Assembly: GCA_945877115.1 (NCBI GenBank)
Contig: CAMCQR010000012.1
Location: 1 to 40,786 of the forward strand
Reading direction: 5' to 3'
Source of the DNA: Synechococcus sp. UW140
Lineage (GTDB): Bacteria; Cyanobacteriota; Cyanobacteriia; PCC-6307; Cyanobiaceae
DNA length: 40,786 nucleotides
Shown: one piece after another, positions 9,235 to 16,758 of the stretch
Layout: every line of letters begins with the position of its first letter
Numbering within the stretch: the stretch's first letter is position 1
Notes under the pieces: model-generated
Database searches by the model: none
What the model was told of the DNA's origin: nothing
Seen by the model: only the letters and a program-made list of their open reading frames with translations
Position numbers and translations under genes: made by a program

Positions 9235-9499
9235 TCTCTCCCTTCAGCCAACCGAGGGCATGCTCCAACAGTGCAATGGCATCTTGACCTGTGCCCGTGC
9301 CCGGATCAGAACCCTTTGGGGCTGACGGCTCGGATTCACGCAGAAGCAAAACCAAGGCAGAGCTGATCTGTTCGGCGGCTCGGCGGTGGCGCTGGCCCTT
9401 TAGGGCATGCCATTGGCGATCATTGATGGTGAGGTTGCGCTGCAGCTCGGCCGCCAACGGCAGGGCCTGCTCAGGCCAGCGCTGACGGGGCGGCGGCAT
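9200..9499 (-). CDS. DUF6439-like small conserved protein
   Basis: A 99-residue soluble protein that I recognise as a small family of picocyanobacteria (DUF6439-type), function unknown. The C-terminus is the recognisable part: a helix with DAIALLEHALGWLKGEIRDP followed by GCPSHGR. Before it comes a helix with HRRAAEQISSALVLLLRE. The start at 9499 (MPPPRQRWP) fits homologue length as I recall it; an in-frame ATG at 9556 gives a longer 118-residue form, and the frame stays open further upstream without conserved-looking sequence. Its 3' end overlaps the RsbW-like gene by 35 bases on the opposite strand, so both C-termini are encoded by the same DNA. Confidence 0.68.
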   Translation of the reverse strand: MPPPRQRWPEQALPLAAELQRNLTINDRQWHALKGQRHRRAAEQISSALVLLLRESEPSAPKGSDPGTGTGQDAIALLEHALGWLKGEIRDPGCPSHGR

Positions 9500-9580
9500 C
9501 GGCACGGCAGGGGAGAGGTCAGCCGACACTGGACGGAAGCAAGGGTTCGATACCATCCTGGCCCCATTACCGTCTTCTCC

Positions 9581-9949
9581 ATGATGGGATCCCCACCCAG
9601 CAGGTCCGAGCGCCGCCAAAGGGTACGGCGTGATGCGGGCCTGCTGGGACGGCGCTCCCGGTCGCGCCGACACCAGCGACTGCCCCGGCCAGCGCCTGCC
9701 CCTGGAGCCACTCCTGGGGTCCTTCACCATCTGGCAGCCTTGCTGACCCTGGCTAGCCGGCCCCGGGCTTCTGTTGAGGGCGACAGTCGCCAACAAAGGC
9801 GCCGACGCCAGCACCTGGCCCTGGCCCAGCGGCTGCTCGATCCCCTGCCCGTTGCCCTGAGGGCGGGTGGGCAGGGCTCCGAGTTTTTCTGGCGGGTTGT
9901 TCGCTTTGGCGGGGCCGGAGTCCTGCTGGCTTGGTGGCTGATGCGTTAG
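9581..9949 (+). CDS. Hypothetical basic protein with C-terminal membrane anchor
   Basis: A 122-residue protein I cannot assign to a family. The first 50 residues are rich in arginine and proline (RSERRQRVRRD, RRSRSRRHQR). The middle holds leucine-rich helices, and the end is a hydrophobic segment (FFWRVVRFGGAGVLLAWWLM) that looks like a membrane anchor ending at the C-terminus. The frame is open upstream to 9407, but ATG at 9581 avoids overlap with the divergent gene starting at 9499. Its stop overlaps the stop of the opposing methyltransferase by four bases. The arginine-rich composition is partly what GC-rich out-of-frame DNA would give, so only the clean hydrophobic tail and gap-filling position support it. 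Confidence 0.5.
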   Translation: MMGSPPSRSERRQRVRRDAGLLGRRSRSRRHQRLPRPAPAPGATPGVLHHLAALLTLASRPRASVEGDSRQQRRRRQHLALAQRLLDPLPVALRAGGQGSEFFWRVVRFGGAGVLLAWWLMR

Positions 9950-11004
9950 AAGGGTTTACGTGCTGTCCAGACCCGACTCATGAAATGGGTTTCGGCCCTG
10001 ATCTCCAGGAAGCCGGTTTGAGTCAGTCGGGCTTCAATGTCGTCGGAGATGTAGTCGCGGTAATAGGGCTCGTGGAAAACCCGACGGAAGTTTTCCATGG
10101 CCACGGTGTACTGGGGCGAATCGGCCAGTTGAACCGAGTCGGCCAGAACGAAGACGCCCCCTGGCTCCAACACCCTGAAGGCTTCGCACAGCACGTTGGC
10201 ACGGGCTGCAGCGGGGAGTTCGTGCATCAGAAAAACACAGGTGGCTGCCTGCATGCTGGCATCGGCAAATGGCATGGCCTCGGCATTGCCCTGCACCAGC
10301 TGGGGAAGCTCGCCGGGAAGCTGACTCAGCCAGCTGTTGGCTTGGCGCAGGTAAGCGGCGGAGAGATCGAGTCCCACAAGGTGGCCCTGGGGCAAGGCTC
10401 CCCGGATCTGGCGCAGGGTCCGTCCGGTGCCGGCGGCGATATCAAGCACCCGCAGGGAACTGGCCGGACGCTCTTTAAAGGCAGCCAGTCCTTGCACTAA
10501 GGGTTTCAGCAACCGACGGCGCATGGGATCGGCCGCCCCATTGAAAAGGATGTCCACCTGTAGGTCGTAGAGCGCGGCGGAGTGGTCGCTGAGGTAGCCG
10601 TCGGTCTGATGGTGGAAGTTCTGGAGGTAATAGTCCGGAAAGGCTTCCGGTTCCACATCCTGAGGTAAGTCGCGGACCTGACGCCTGGCACGGCGGTTCC
10701 AGGTCAAGGGCATGTCAAGCCAGACCAGGGGATAACGGGCGGCCCAATCGAGCCAAGGCGCATCAAAAAGCAGTGAGGCGGGATAGATGCCCGCTTCCGC
10801 CTCCTGCCAATCCTGCTCCAGCAGCCGCTCCATGGCCGCCCTGAGCTCCTTGAGCATCTCGGGCGGAACTGGCACGGTGAGAGGGGCGGCGGTGGGTGCC
10901 ACCCATTGCAGAAGCCGGGTGCTCACCTCCTTGTGGGCCAGCCCCATCAGACTCCTGCCTCCCTGCAAGCCCAGGTAGGCGAATTTGGTGAGGGGGTCGG
11001 CCAT
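9946..11004 (-). CDS. Class I SAM-dependent methyltransferase
   Basis: A 352-residue protein with a Rossmann-type methyltransferase domain in its second half. Motif I is VLDIAAGTGRTLRQ (about residue 190), followed by VGLDLSAAYLRQAN, the NAEAMPFADASMQ segment and a CEAFRVLEPGGVFVLAD post-motif, most like the UbiE/COQ5 group. The N-terminal 170 residues form a cyanobacterial extension with LQNFHHQTDGYLSDHSAALYDLQVDILFNG just before the catalytic domain, which suggests a specific lipid, quinone or pigment substrate, but none can be named. Start at 11004 (MADPLTKFAYLGLQGG) is preferred over 11028. It lies 75 bases after glnA on the same strand and could be read through from it. Confidence 0.85.
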   Translation of the reverse strand: MADPLTKFAYLGLQGGRSLMGLAHKEVSTRLLQWVAPTAAPLTVPVPPEMLKELRAAMERLLEQDWQEAEAGIYPASLLFDAPWLDWAARYPLVWLDMPLTWNRRARRQVRDLPQDVEPEAFPDYYLQNFHHQTDGYLSDHSAALYDLQVDILFNGAADPMRRRLLKPLVQGLAAFKERPASSLRVLDIAAGTGRTLRQIRGALPQGHLVGLDLSAAYLRQANSWLSQLPGELPQLVQGNAEAMPFADASMQAATCVFLMHELPAAARANVLCEAFRVLEPGGVFVLADSVQLADSPQYTVAMENFRRVFHEPYYRDYISDDIEARLTQTGFLEIRAETHFMSRVWTARKPF

Positions 11005-11079
11005 TCTGGGGCTCTGGTGGGCCTTCATTTGAGCAGGCGGGGATGGGGGACCGTGGATCCTGCGCCCTGCTTGTTTTGA

Positions 11080-12498
11080 TCAAGCGTCGAAGTACATCAC
11101 GAATTCGTGGGGATGGGGGCGCTGGCGCAGCTGCTGAACCTCTTCGTATTTGAGTGCGATCCAGTTGCTGATGAAATCTTCGCTGAACACGCCGCCGGCC
11201 AGCAGGTAATCCTTGTCAGCATCCAGGGCTTCGAGGGCTCCATTGAGCGAGGAGGGAACGGTGTTGATGCGCGACAGCTCATCGGCGGAGAGTTCGAATA
11301 GGTCGACGTCGGTGCCATCGCCTGGATCGATCTGGTTTTTGATGCCATCAATGCCGGCCATCAACATGGCTGCAAAGCCGATGTACGGATTGGAGAGGGC
11401 ATCACCGGAGCGGAATTCAAGACGTTTGGCCTTGGGATTAGGACCTGTCAGGGGGATGCGAACGGCAGCGGAACGGTTGCCCTGGGAATAAACCAGATTG
11501 ACCGGGGCCTCGAAGCCTGGCACCAAACGCTTGTAGCTGTTAGTGGTGGGGTTGGTGAAAGCCAGGAAACTGGGGGCATGCTTGAGCAAGCCACCGATGT
11601 ACCAACGGGCGGTCTGGGAAAGGTTGGCGTAAGTCCCTTCACCGAAGAAAAGGGGCTGACCGGCTTTCCAAAGGCTTTGGTGCACATGCATGCCAGATCC
11701 GTTATCCCCAAAGATGGGTTTGGGCATGAATGTGGCAGTTTTGCCATACTTCTTGGCGATATTACGCACGACATATTTATAGATCATTACGTTGTCTGCC
11801 GCGCTGATTAATTCGGCAAACTTGATGCCTAATTCATGTTGGGCGGTGGCAACTTCGTGATGCTGCTTCTCGATCGGAACCCCCAGGGAGCCCATAGTGA
11901 GAAGCATTTCGCTGCGGATATCCTGGAGAGTATCGTTGGGTGCAACTGGGAAGTAGCCTTCTTTAAGTTGAATTTTATAGGCTAAATTGCCCCCTTCTTC
12001 AATGCGATCGTTGTTCCAGGGGGCTTCAATTGAGTCTACTTGGTAAAAGCTTGTGCCGTTGCTGCTTTTGTAGCGGACGTCGTCAAAGATGAAAAATTCC
12101 GGCTCGGGTCCGAAATAAGCCGTATCTGCCAATCCTGTCGAAGCCAGGTAGTCCAGCGCTTTTTGCGCCAAGGCCCGGGGACAGCGGGCGTAGGGAAGGC
12201 CGCTGCGGGGCTCCTTGATAGAGCAAATCAAGCTGAGGGTTTTGTGGCTGTAGAAGGGATCGATCCAGGCCGTGGCGGGATCCGGCACCATGTCCATGTC
12301 GGATTCGTTAATCGCCTTCCAGCCTCGGATCGAGGAGCCATCGAAGGCCACGCCTTGGCTAAAGGCGGCTTCATCGATGAGGTCTTCGCAGACGGTGAGG
12401 TGTTGCCATTTGCCGTGGAGATCGACGAACTTGAGATCGATGAGTTCGATCCCTTCCTCTTTAATGCGGCGAAGAACGTCCTGGGCGGTCGGGGCCAT
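11080..12498 (-). CDS. glnA: Glutamine synthetase type I (GlnA)
   Basis: GlnA joins ammonium to glutamate using ATP and is the main entry of nitrogen in cyanobacteria. The 472-residue product has the type I features: the FDGSSIRGW motif (about 52-60), the [10 protein letters not shown] metal-site segment (131-140), the ATP-site segment [16 protein letters not shown] (260-274), NRSAAVRIP (341-349) and the [12 protein letters not shown] segment (361-372). Where enteric GlnA has the adenylylated tyrosine (NLYDLP), this protein has phenylalanine (DLFELS, F401). Adenylylation is therefore excluded, consistent with the inhibitory-peptide control known in cyanobacteria. The ATG at 12498 gives the standard length; the upstream open frame to 12615 would cross the NtcA promoter and is rejected. 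Confidence 0.98.
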   Translation of the reverse strand: MAPTAQDVLRRIKEEGIELIDLKFVDLHGKWQHLTVCEDLIDEAAFSQGVAFDGSSIRGWKAINESDMDMVPDPATAWIDPFYSHKTLSLICSIKEPRSGLPYARCPRALAQKALDYLASTGLADTAYFGPEPEFFIFDDVRYKSSNGTSFYQVDSIEAPWNNDRIEEGGNLAYKIQLKEGYFPVAPNDTLQDIRSEMLLTMGSLGVPIEKQHHEVATAQHELGIKFAELISAADNVMIYKYVVRNIAKKYGKTATFMPKPIFGDNGSGMHVHQSLWKAGQPLFFGEGTYANLSQTARWYIGGLLKHAPSFLAFTNPTTNSYKRLVPGFEAPVNLVYSQGNRSAAVRIPLTGPNPKAKRLEFRSGDALSNPYIGFAAMLMAGIDGIKNQIDPGDGTDVDLFELSADELSRINTVPSSLNGALEALDADKDYLLAGGVFSEDFISNWIALKYEEVQQLRQRPHPHEFVMYFDA

Positions 12499-12505
12499 CT
12501 GAAGG

Positions 12506-12539
12506 ATCCGTGGGAGGGGACCGCCCGGGGAGGACGGAT
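12506..12539 (-). other. Inverted repeat in the glnA leader
   Basis: Arms at 12534-12539 and 12506-12511 (ATCCGT/ACGGAT on the coding strand) pair perfectly around a GC-rich 22-base loop. If transcription starts about seven bases after the predicted -10 element, the first arm lies at the very 5' end of the glnA mRNA and the second arm ends 7 bases before the ATG. A role in mRNA stability or translation is inference. Confidence 0.4.
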
Positions 12540-12546
12540 GGCTGGG

Positions 12547-12552
12547 AACGTA
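12547..12552 (-). promoter_or_regulatory. Predicted -10 element of the glnA promoter
   Basis: On the minus strand the hexamer TACGTT fits the TAN3T form of -10 elements in NtcA-activated promoters. It begins exactly 22 bases after the NtcA box, the classical spacing, and there is no -35 element, as expected for this class. It predicts a start of transcription near 12540 and a leader of about 42 bases. Confidence 0.72.
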
Positions 12553-12574
12553 AGCAGCGATACCGGGCTGTTTT

Positions 12575-12588
12575 GTATCTGTTGATAC
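12575..12588 (-). promoter_or_regulatory. NtcA binding site upstream of glnA
   Basis: The 14-mer GTATCAACAGATAC (minus strand) is a perfect GTA-N8-TAC box, the recognition sequence of NtcA, the 2-oxoglutarate-responsive global nitrogen regulator of cyanobacteria. It also matches on the plus strand because the half-sites are symmetric. Its place 22 bases before a TAN3T element and 77 bases before the glnA ATG is that of an activator site. The same region drives the divergent apcF, whose ATG is 169 bases away on the other side. Confidence 0.85.
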
Positions 12589-12756
12589 CAATAAATATTG
12601 CGCGCCTGTGTTCATCGGCCCCGGCCTGGGTTTCTCTCCACCGCCGGGCCTGCGTAACCGTTTCTGTCAGATTCTCGAAAACCTGCCTCCAGCAAGGAAT
12701 CTGGCCGATTGCGAGTGCTAACTTCCGCCGAAGGTGCGTCACCCGGTTCTTTTTCC

Positions 12757-13287
12757 ATGCGCGATGCCATCGGCGGTGTCATTGGCCGCTACGACCAGCT
12801 TGGTCGCTATCTCGATCGCGATGCGCTCGCCCGCATCGAGGCGTATTACAGCCAGTCCACCGTGCGCCTGGCCGCCGTTGAATTGATCAACCGCGAAGCG
12901 ACGACCATTGTGCGGGAAGCCTCCCAACGGCTCTGGCTCGAAGATCCCGAATTGATTCTTCCCGGTGGCAATGCCTACACCACCCGCCGTCTGGCGGCCT
13001 GTCTGCGGGACATGGACTACTTTTTGCGTTACGCCAGCTATTCACTGCTTGCCGATGACGTCACCATCCTGAACGAGCGGGTGCTCAACGGATTGGACGA
13101 CACCTATAAGAGTCTCGGTGTTCCCACCGGCCCGACGGTGCGCGGCATCGCCCTGCTGGCCGATGTGGTCTCCGAAATGTTGCTGAGCCAGGGCCTTGGC
13201 GATGCCAAAGTCATCGACAGCGTGGTGCGGGCCCCGTTCTTGCACCTTTGCCGCGGCCTGGCCTCCACCAATGTGCGGGCTCGCTGA
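12757..13287 (+). CDS. apcF: Allophycocyanin beta-18 subunit ApcF
   Basis: ApcF is the variant beta-type allophycocyanin that sits in the phycobilisome core next to the core-membrane linker and helps funnel excitation to the terminal emitter. The 176-residue product is a full-length phycobiliprotein: RYDQLGRYLDRDAL at the start, the PGGNAYTTRRLAACLRDMDY chromophore region with the bilin-binding Cys82 and the Asn72 that is methylated in beta subunits, and the SLGVPTGPTVRGI helix. It groups with ApcF rather than ApcB by its N-terminus and C-terminus, judged by eye. ATG at 12757 matches the usual MRDA start. It is transcribed away from glnA. Confidence 0.9.
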   Translation: MRDAIGGVIGRYDQLGRYLDRDALARIEAYYSQSTVRLAAVELINREATTIVREASQRLWLEDPELILPGGNAYTTRRLAACLRDMDYFLRYASYSLLADDVTILNERVLNGLDDTYKSLGVPTGPTVRGIALLADVVSEMLLSQGLGDAKVIDSVVRAPFLHLCRGLASTNVRAR

Positions 13288-13340
13288 GGAGGGGCTCACT
13301 CGCTTAATCTCCCCTCACCCGTTTCCCCTGCCCGCAGGCC

Positions 13341-14528
13341 TTGGCCCTTCCTGTTCTGCCTACTGTCTCGACCCAGCACCGGATTGGGCTCGCCCCGATT
13401 GCCACGCCGGAGCGACTGCTGCTCGGTCCCGGACCTTCCAACGCCCATCCCCAGGTGTTGGAAGCCATCGCTCGCATGCCGATCGGTCACCTCGATCCTC
13501 TCTATCTGGAGCTGATGGTCGAGGTGCAGGAGTTGCTGCGTTATGCCTGGCAGACCGATAACAGGCTCACCTTGCCCATGAGCGGCACCGGTAGCGCCGC
13601 CATGGAAGCCGCCATCGCCAACATGCTTGAACCCGGTGATCGGGTGGTGGTCGCAGTGAATGGTTACTTCGGCCTGCGCTTGGCCGATATGGCCGGCCGC
13701 TATGGCGCCGATGTCATCACCATCGAACGTCCCTGGGGCGAGGCCTTCAGTCTTGCGGAAATTGAGGCCGCCTTGGAGGCCCATCAGCCCACCCTGTTGG
13801 CGATCGTCCATGCCGAAACTTCAACCGGCATCTGCCAGCCCCTGGAGGGCATCGGCGACCTCTGCCGCGCCCACGACGCGCTGCTGCTTGTGGACACGGT
13901 GACCTCCCTGGGGGCCGTCCCTCTTTTCCTGGACGATTGGAAGATCGATCTGGCCTACAGCTGCAGCCAGAAGGGACTCAGCTGTCCCCCTGGACTCGGC
14001 CCCTTCAGCATGGGACCAAGGGCCGAGCAGAAGCTGGCCAACCGCAAGGGCAAAGTGCCTAATTGGTACCTTGATGTTTCTTTGCTCAATAATTATTGGG
14101 GTAGCGATCGTGTGTATCACCACACGGCTCCGGTGAACATGAATTACGGCATGCGGGAAGCCCTGCGACTGCTCTCCGAAGAGGGCCTTGAGCAGGCCTG
14201 GGCCCGTCATCGCAGCAATGCCGAACGGCTCTGGGCTGGTCTTGAGCGCCTGGATCTGCAGCTGTTGGTTCCCGAGCCCCTGCGCTTGCCCACCCTCACC
14301 ACGGTGAGAATTCCCGAAGGCGTTGATGGCAAGGCCTTCAGTCGCCATCTCCTCGATCAATTTGGTATCGAAGTTGGTGGTGGTCTGGGCGTGTTGGCCG
14401 GCAAGGTATGGCGTATCGGCCTGATGGGCTACAACAGCAACCCAGCCAACGTGGATCGCCTGCTCAACCTGCTGGAAAGCGAACTTCCGGCGTTCCTGCC
14501 GACCGCACCCGCCGCCGTCGCTGCCTAA
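13341..14528 (+). CDS. Alanine/serine-glyoxylate aminotransferase (class V, PucG-like)
   Basis: A 395-residue PLP enzyme of the class V aminotransferases that use alanine or serine with glyoxylate, relevant to photorespiratory glyoxylate removal. Motifs are LLGPGPSNAHPQVLEA near the start, LPMSGTGSAAMEA for phosphate binding, LLLVDTVTSLG with the cofactor aspartate (Asp185), and SCSQKGLSCPPGLG with the Schiff-base Lys211. Older annotations call close homologues the small subunit of a soluble hydrogenase, a name the sequence does not support. The start is a TTG at 13341; no ATG is available in frame before the conserved region. Its last 65 bases overlap the opposing tadA. Confidence 0.9.
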   Translation: MALPVLPTVSTQHRIGLAPIATPERLLLGPGPSNAHPQVLEAIARMPIGHLDPLYLELMVEVQELLRYAWQTDNRLTLPMSGTGSAAMEAAIANMLEPGDRVVVAVNGYFGLRLADMAGRYGADVITIERPWGEAFSLAEIEAALEAHQPTLLAIVHAETSTGICQPLEGIGDLCRAHDALLLVDTVTSLGAVPLFLDDWKIDLAYSCSQKGLSCPPGLGPFSMGPRAEQKLANRKGKVPNWYLDVSLLNNYWGSDRVYHHTAPVNMNYGMREALRLLSEEGLEQAWARHRSNAERLWAGLERLDLQLLVPEPLRLPTLTTVRIPEGVDGKAFSRHLLDQFGIEVGGGLGVLAGKVWRIGLMGYNSNPANVDRLLNLLESELPAFLPTAPAAVAA

Positions 14529-14973
14529 ACCAGTTCTCCAGCAACTGCCGCCCCTCCGCTGCCAGTACGCCGCCCTCAACCCGCATGGCGTGGTGGGCAC
14601 TGGGGTGGTTGGCGAGATCCAGGCACCCCCCAAGGGCGCCACGCTTTGGATCCGCTGCCCCATAGATCACCTGCCCCATCCGGGCCTGCACCAGGGCCCC
14701 AGCGCACATGGGGCAGGGCTCAAGGGTCACCAACAGGCTGCAGTCGTTGAAACGCCAGTCGCCCCGCAGGTCTGCCGCCTGCTTGAGGGCCACCAGTTCG
14801 GCATGGCCCAGGGGATTCTGGTGGCGATGGCGCATGTTGCTGCCCCAGCCGATGGCGGTTCCCTTCCCATCCAGAATCACCGCCGCCACCGGAACCTCCC
14901 CCTCCATTCCCACCCGGTGGGCGAGGCGTAGCAGGCGCCCCATCCAAAGGATGTGGTCATTTCCTGCACTCAT
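14464..14973 (-). CDS. tadA: tRNA-specific adenosine deaminase TadA
   Basis: TadA converts the wobble adenosine of tRNA-Arg(ACG) to inosine. The 169-residue product has the zinc deaminase site: HAE (His57, catalytic Glu59) and PCPMCAG (Cys87 and Cys90). It also has the VPVAAVILDG strand and NHPSAHHAMRVEGGVLA near the C-terminus. ATG at 14973 is chosen because an AGGAGG sequence lies 11 bases upstream on the coding strand; the frame stays open to 15084 without conserved sequence. The last 20 or so residues (arginine-rich tail) are encoded by DNA that also encodes the C-terminus of the opposing aminotransferase. Confidence 0.93.
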   Translation of the reverse strand: MSAGNDHILWMGRLLRLAHRVGMEGEVPVAAVILDGKGTAIGWGSNMRHRHQNPLGHAELVALKQAADLRGDWRFNDCSLLVTLEPCPMCAGALVQARMGQVIYGAADPKRGALGGCLDLANHPSAHHAMRVEGGVLAAEGRQLLENWFRQRRRRVRSAGTPEVRFPAG

Positions 14974-15065
14974 AGCTTTGGGGACCTCCTCCCTGGTGTT
15001 GTGAAACCACTTTGGGGGTCGCTGGCGGATGCCAGGCACAATGGCAAAACGCAAGAACCCCGCCG

Positions 15066-16484
15066 TTGGCCAGTGCGCCCCCATTCCAGCGGCAGGCTGA
15101 CCCGCTGATCAGCCTTTCCCCGTTCGCCGATCCCCAGGGGGTGGATCCGGCGCTTGAAGACTTTCTGCATCGTGCCTCCAGCCTGCTCTGTGGCTGGTTG
15201 GGACGCAGCACCAGTGGCACCCCCCTGCCTTGCTCAAGTGCCATGCCGGCCATTGAGCCCGAAGGGTATGGGTTGTCCCCCGACCAGTTGCTCGCCGACC
15301 TGCAAATGGTGATGGAGGGCGCTTACAACCCCAACCATCCCGGTGCCCTTGCCCACCTGGATCCTCCCCCCTTGGTGGCGGGCCTGGCGGCCGAACTGAT
15401 CTGCGCGGGCCTGAACAACAATCTCCTAGCCGAAGAGCTCTCCCCCAGCCTCGGCCGCCTGGAGAGGGGTCTTTGTGGCTGGTTGGCCGGACAGATCGGC
15501 ATGCCGGCTGGAGCCGGTGGCGTGGCGGCCAGTGGCGGCACCCTCAGCAATCTGATGGCCCTAGTGGTAGCCCGCCAACGGGCCGGTCTGGCCACCAACG
15601 GAGATGGGGTGGTGCTCTGCAGTGACGATGCCCATCTGTCCTTGCTCAAGGCCCTGACCGTGATGGGCCTGCCCCAGCAGGCGCTGATCCGGTTGCCGTT
15701 GGATCTGGAGGGGGCGGTTGAACCGATGGCCCTCGAGGAGATCTTGCGGGCCCTTGACCGCCAGGGCCGTCCCGTGATTGCGGTGGTGGCGACGGCCGGT
15801 ACCACGGTGCGCGGCGCTGTAGATCCACTGGGACCCATCGCTGACCTCTGCCAGCGTTACGGCCATTGGCTCCATGTCGATGGGGCCATCGGGGCGGTGT
15901 TTGCCCTGGCCGAATCACCCTTGCCGGCTCTGCTGGGCCTGGGCCGGGCTGATTCGATCACGGTGAACCCCCAGAAGCTGCTGGGCATTCCCAAGACCTC
16001 CTCCTTATTGCTGCTCGCCGAACCTTCGTTGCTGAAGGCCACCTTTGCCACCGGTTTGCCCTATATGGAACCCAGCTTGGATGGTGGCCATGGGGGGGAA
16101 GAGGGTCTGCAGGGGACCCGTCCGGCCGAGATTCTGAAATTGTGGCTTGGCTTGCGGCATCTGGGTCAGGCCGGCATCGGGACCCTGCTTGAGGGGGCGC
16201 TGGCACGGCGGCGGCGTCTGCAGGAGTTGCTCAGCGTTGACGAGCGGTTGGAGCTGCGCAGCGGCTCCCTCCATCTGCTGGCTTTTGCCGCTGTGGGCCT
16301 CGATGCCGCAGCCAGCGACGCCTGGAGTCGGCGCTTGCGCGAACGACTTCTGGCCGAAGGGCTGTTGCTTTCACGTCCCTTGTATCAGGGCCGTCACCAC
16401 CTCAAAGCCGTCCTGGGCAATCCCCATACCCGTTCCCACCACCTGGAGCATCTCGCGGCGGTTGTGGCTGAGCAGCAGCCTTGA
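15066..16484 (+). CDS. Group II PLP-dependent decarboxylase-like protein
   Basis: A PLP fold type I protein (about 472 residues) of the group II decarboxylase family, which includes diaminobutyrate, glutamate and aromatic amino acid decarboxylases. Family features are NPNHPGALAHLDPPP, ASGGTLSNLMAL, SDDAHLSLLKA, VVATAGTTVRGAVDPL, HVDGAIGAVFAL with the cofactor aspartate, and a lysine in SITVNPQKLLGIPK. The usual DPHKW Schiff-base motif is here NPQKL, with Gln replacing His, so the substrate may differ. The start is uncertain: no ATG precedes the conserved region, and TTG codons at 15012 and 15066 are the candidates. It is divergent from tadA. Cyanobacterial homologues are often called diaminobutyrate decarboxylase; I do not commit to that. 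Confidence 0.82.
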   Translation: MASAPPFQRQADPLISLSPFADPQGVDPALEDFLHRASSLLCGWLGRSTSGTPLPCSSAMPAIEPEGYGLSPDQLLADLQMVMEGAYNPNHPGALAHLDPPPLVAGLAAELICAGLNNNLLAEELSPSLGRLERGLCGWLAGQIGMPAGAGGVAASGGTLSNLMALVVARQRAGLATNGDGVVLCSDDAHLSLLKALTVMGLPQQALIRLPLDLEGAVEPMALEEILRALDRQGRPVIAVVATAGTTVRGAVDPLGPIADLCQRYGHWLHVDGAIGAVFALAESPLPALLGLGRADSITVNPQKLLGIPKTSSLLLLAEPSLLKATFATGLPYMEPSLDGGHGGEEGLQGTRPAEILKLWLGLRHLGQAGIGTLLEGALARRRRLQELLSVDERLELRSGSLHLLAFAAVGLDAAASDAWSRRLRERLLAEGLLLSRPLYQGRHHLKAVLGNPHTRSHHLEHLAAVVAEQQP

Positions 16485-16539
16485 TCGGGTGGGGGCAGGT
16501 CTCCACCTACGGTTGGACCCTGCGCCCAATCTTTGTTTG

Positions 16540-16758
16540 ATGGCAACGCCCCCCAGCGATGGCCGTTCCCGCTGGGTGGCCCTTGTCACCGGCGCCCTAT
16601 CGATCCTGATCGCCATTGTTTATTTGTTGATGGTCACCTGGCTGGATCGCCAGGGCCCCTTACTGCCTCCTCCCCCCGAGGCCCTGGGCCTCGCCCCGGT
16701 GCCCGCGGCGGCAGCCGCAGTTCCTGCCGGCGTTGCCAGGGTTCCACCACGCGGCTGA
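16540..16758 (+). CDS. Small single-helix membrane protein
   Basis: A 72-residue protein with a short polar N-terminus (MATPPSDGRSRW), one membrane helix (about residues 13-33, VALVTGALSILIAIVYLLMV) and a proline/alanine-rich tail beginning GPLLPPPPEALG. The positively charged residues before the helix suggest the N-terminus stays in the cytoplasm. I recall similar small proteins in marine Synechococcus but cannot name a function. It starts 55 bases after the decarboxylase. Its last 125 bases overlap the 3' end of the opposing GTPase gene; the alanine/proline tail in that overlap could be an accident of the opposite strand, so the true stop deserves checking. Confidence 0.6.
   Translation: MATPPSDGRSRWVALVTGALSILIAIVYLLMVTWLDRQGPLLPPPPEALGLAPVPAAAAAVPAGVARVPPRG

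Noticed and set aside
12498-12600. Glutamine (glnA-type) riboswitch
   Set aside because: The predicted leader is only about 42 bases and lacks the conserved bases I know for that motif; only a simple inverted repeat is visible.
12498-12615. N-terminal extension of GlnA to 12615
   Set aside because: It would place the NtcA box and -10 element inside the coding region, and the standard GlnA start is at 12498.
13341-14528. Soluble hydrogenase subunit
   Set aside because: This is an inherited label; the sequence is a class V PLP aminotransferase with all cofactor residues and no metal-binding hydrogenase motif.
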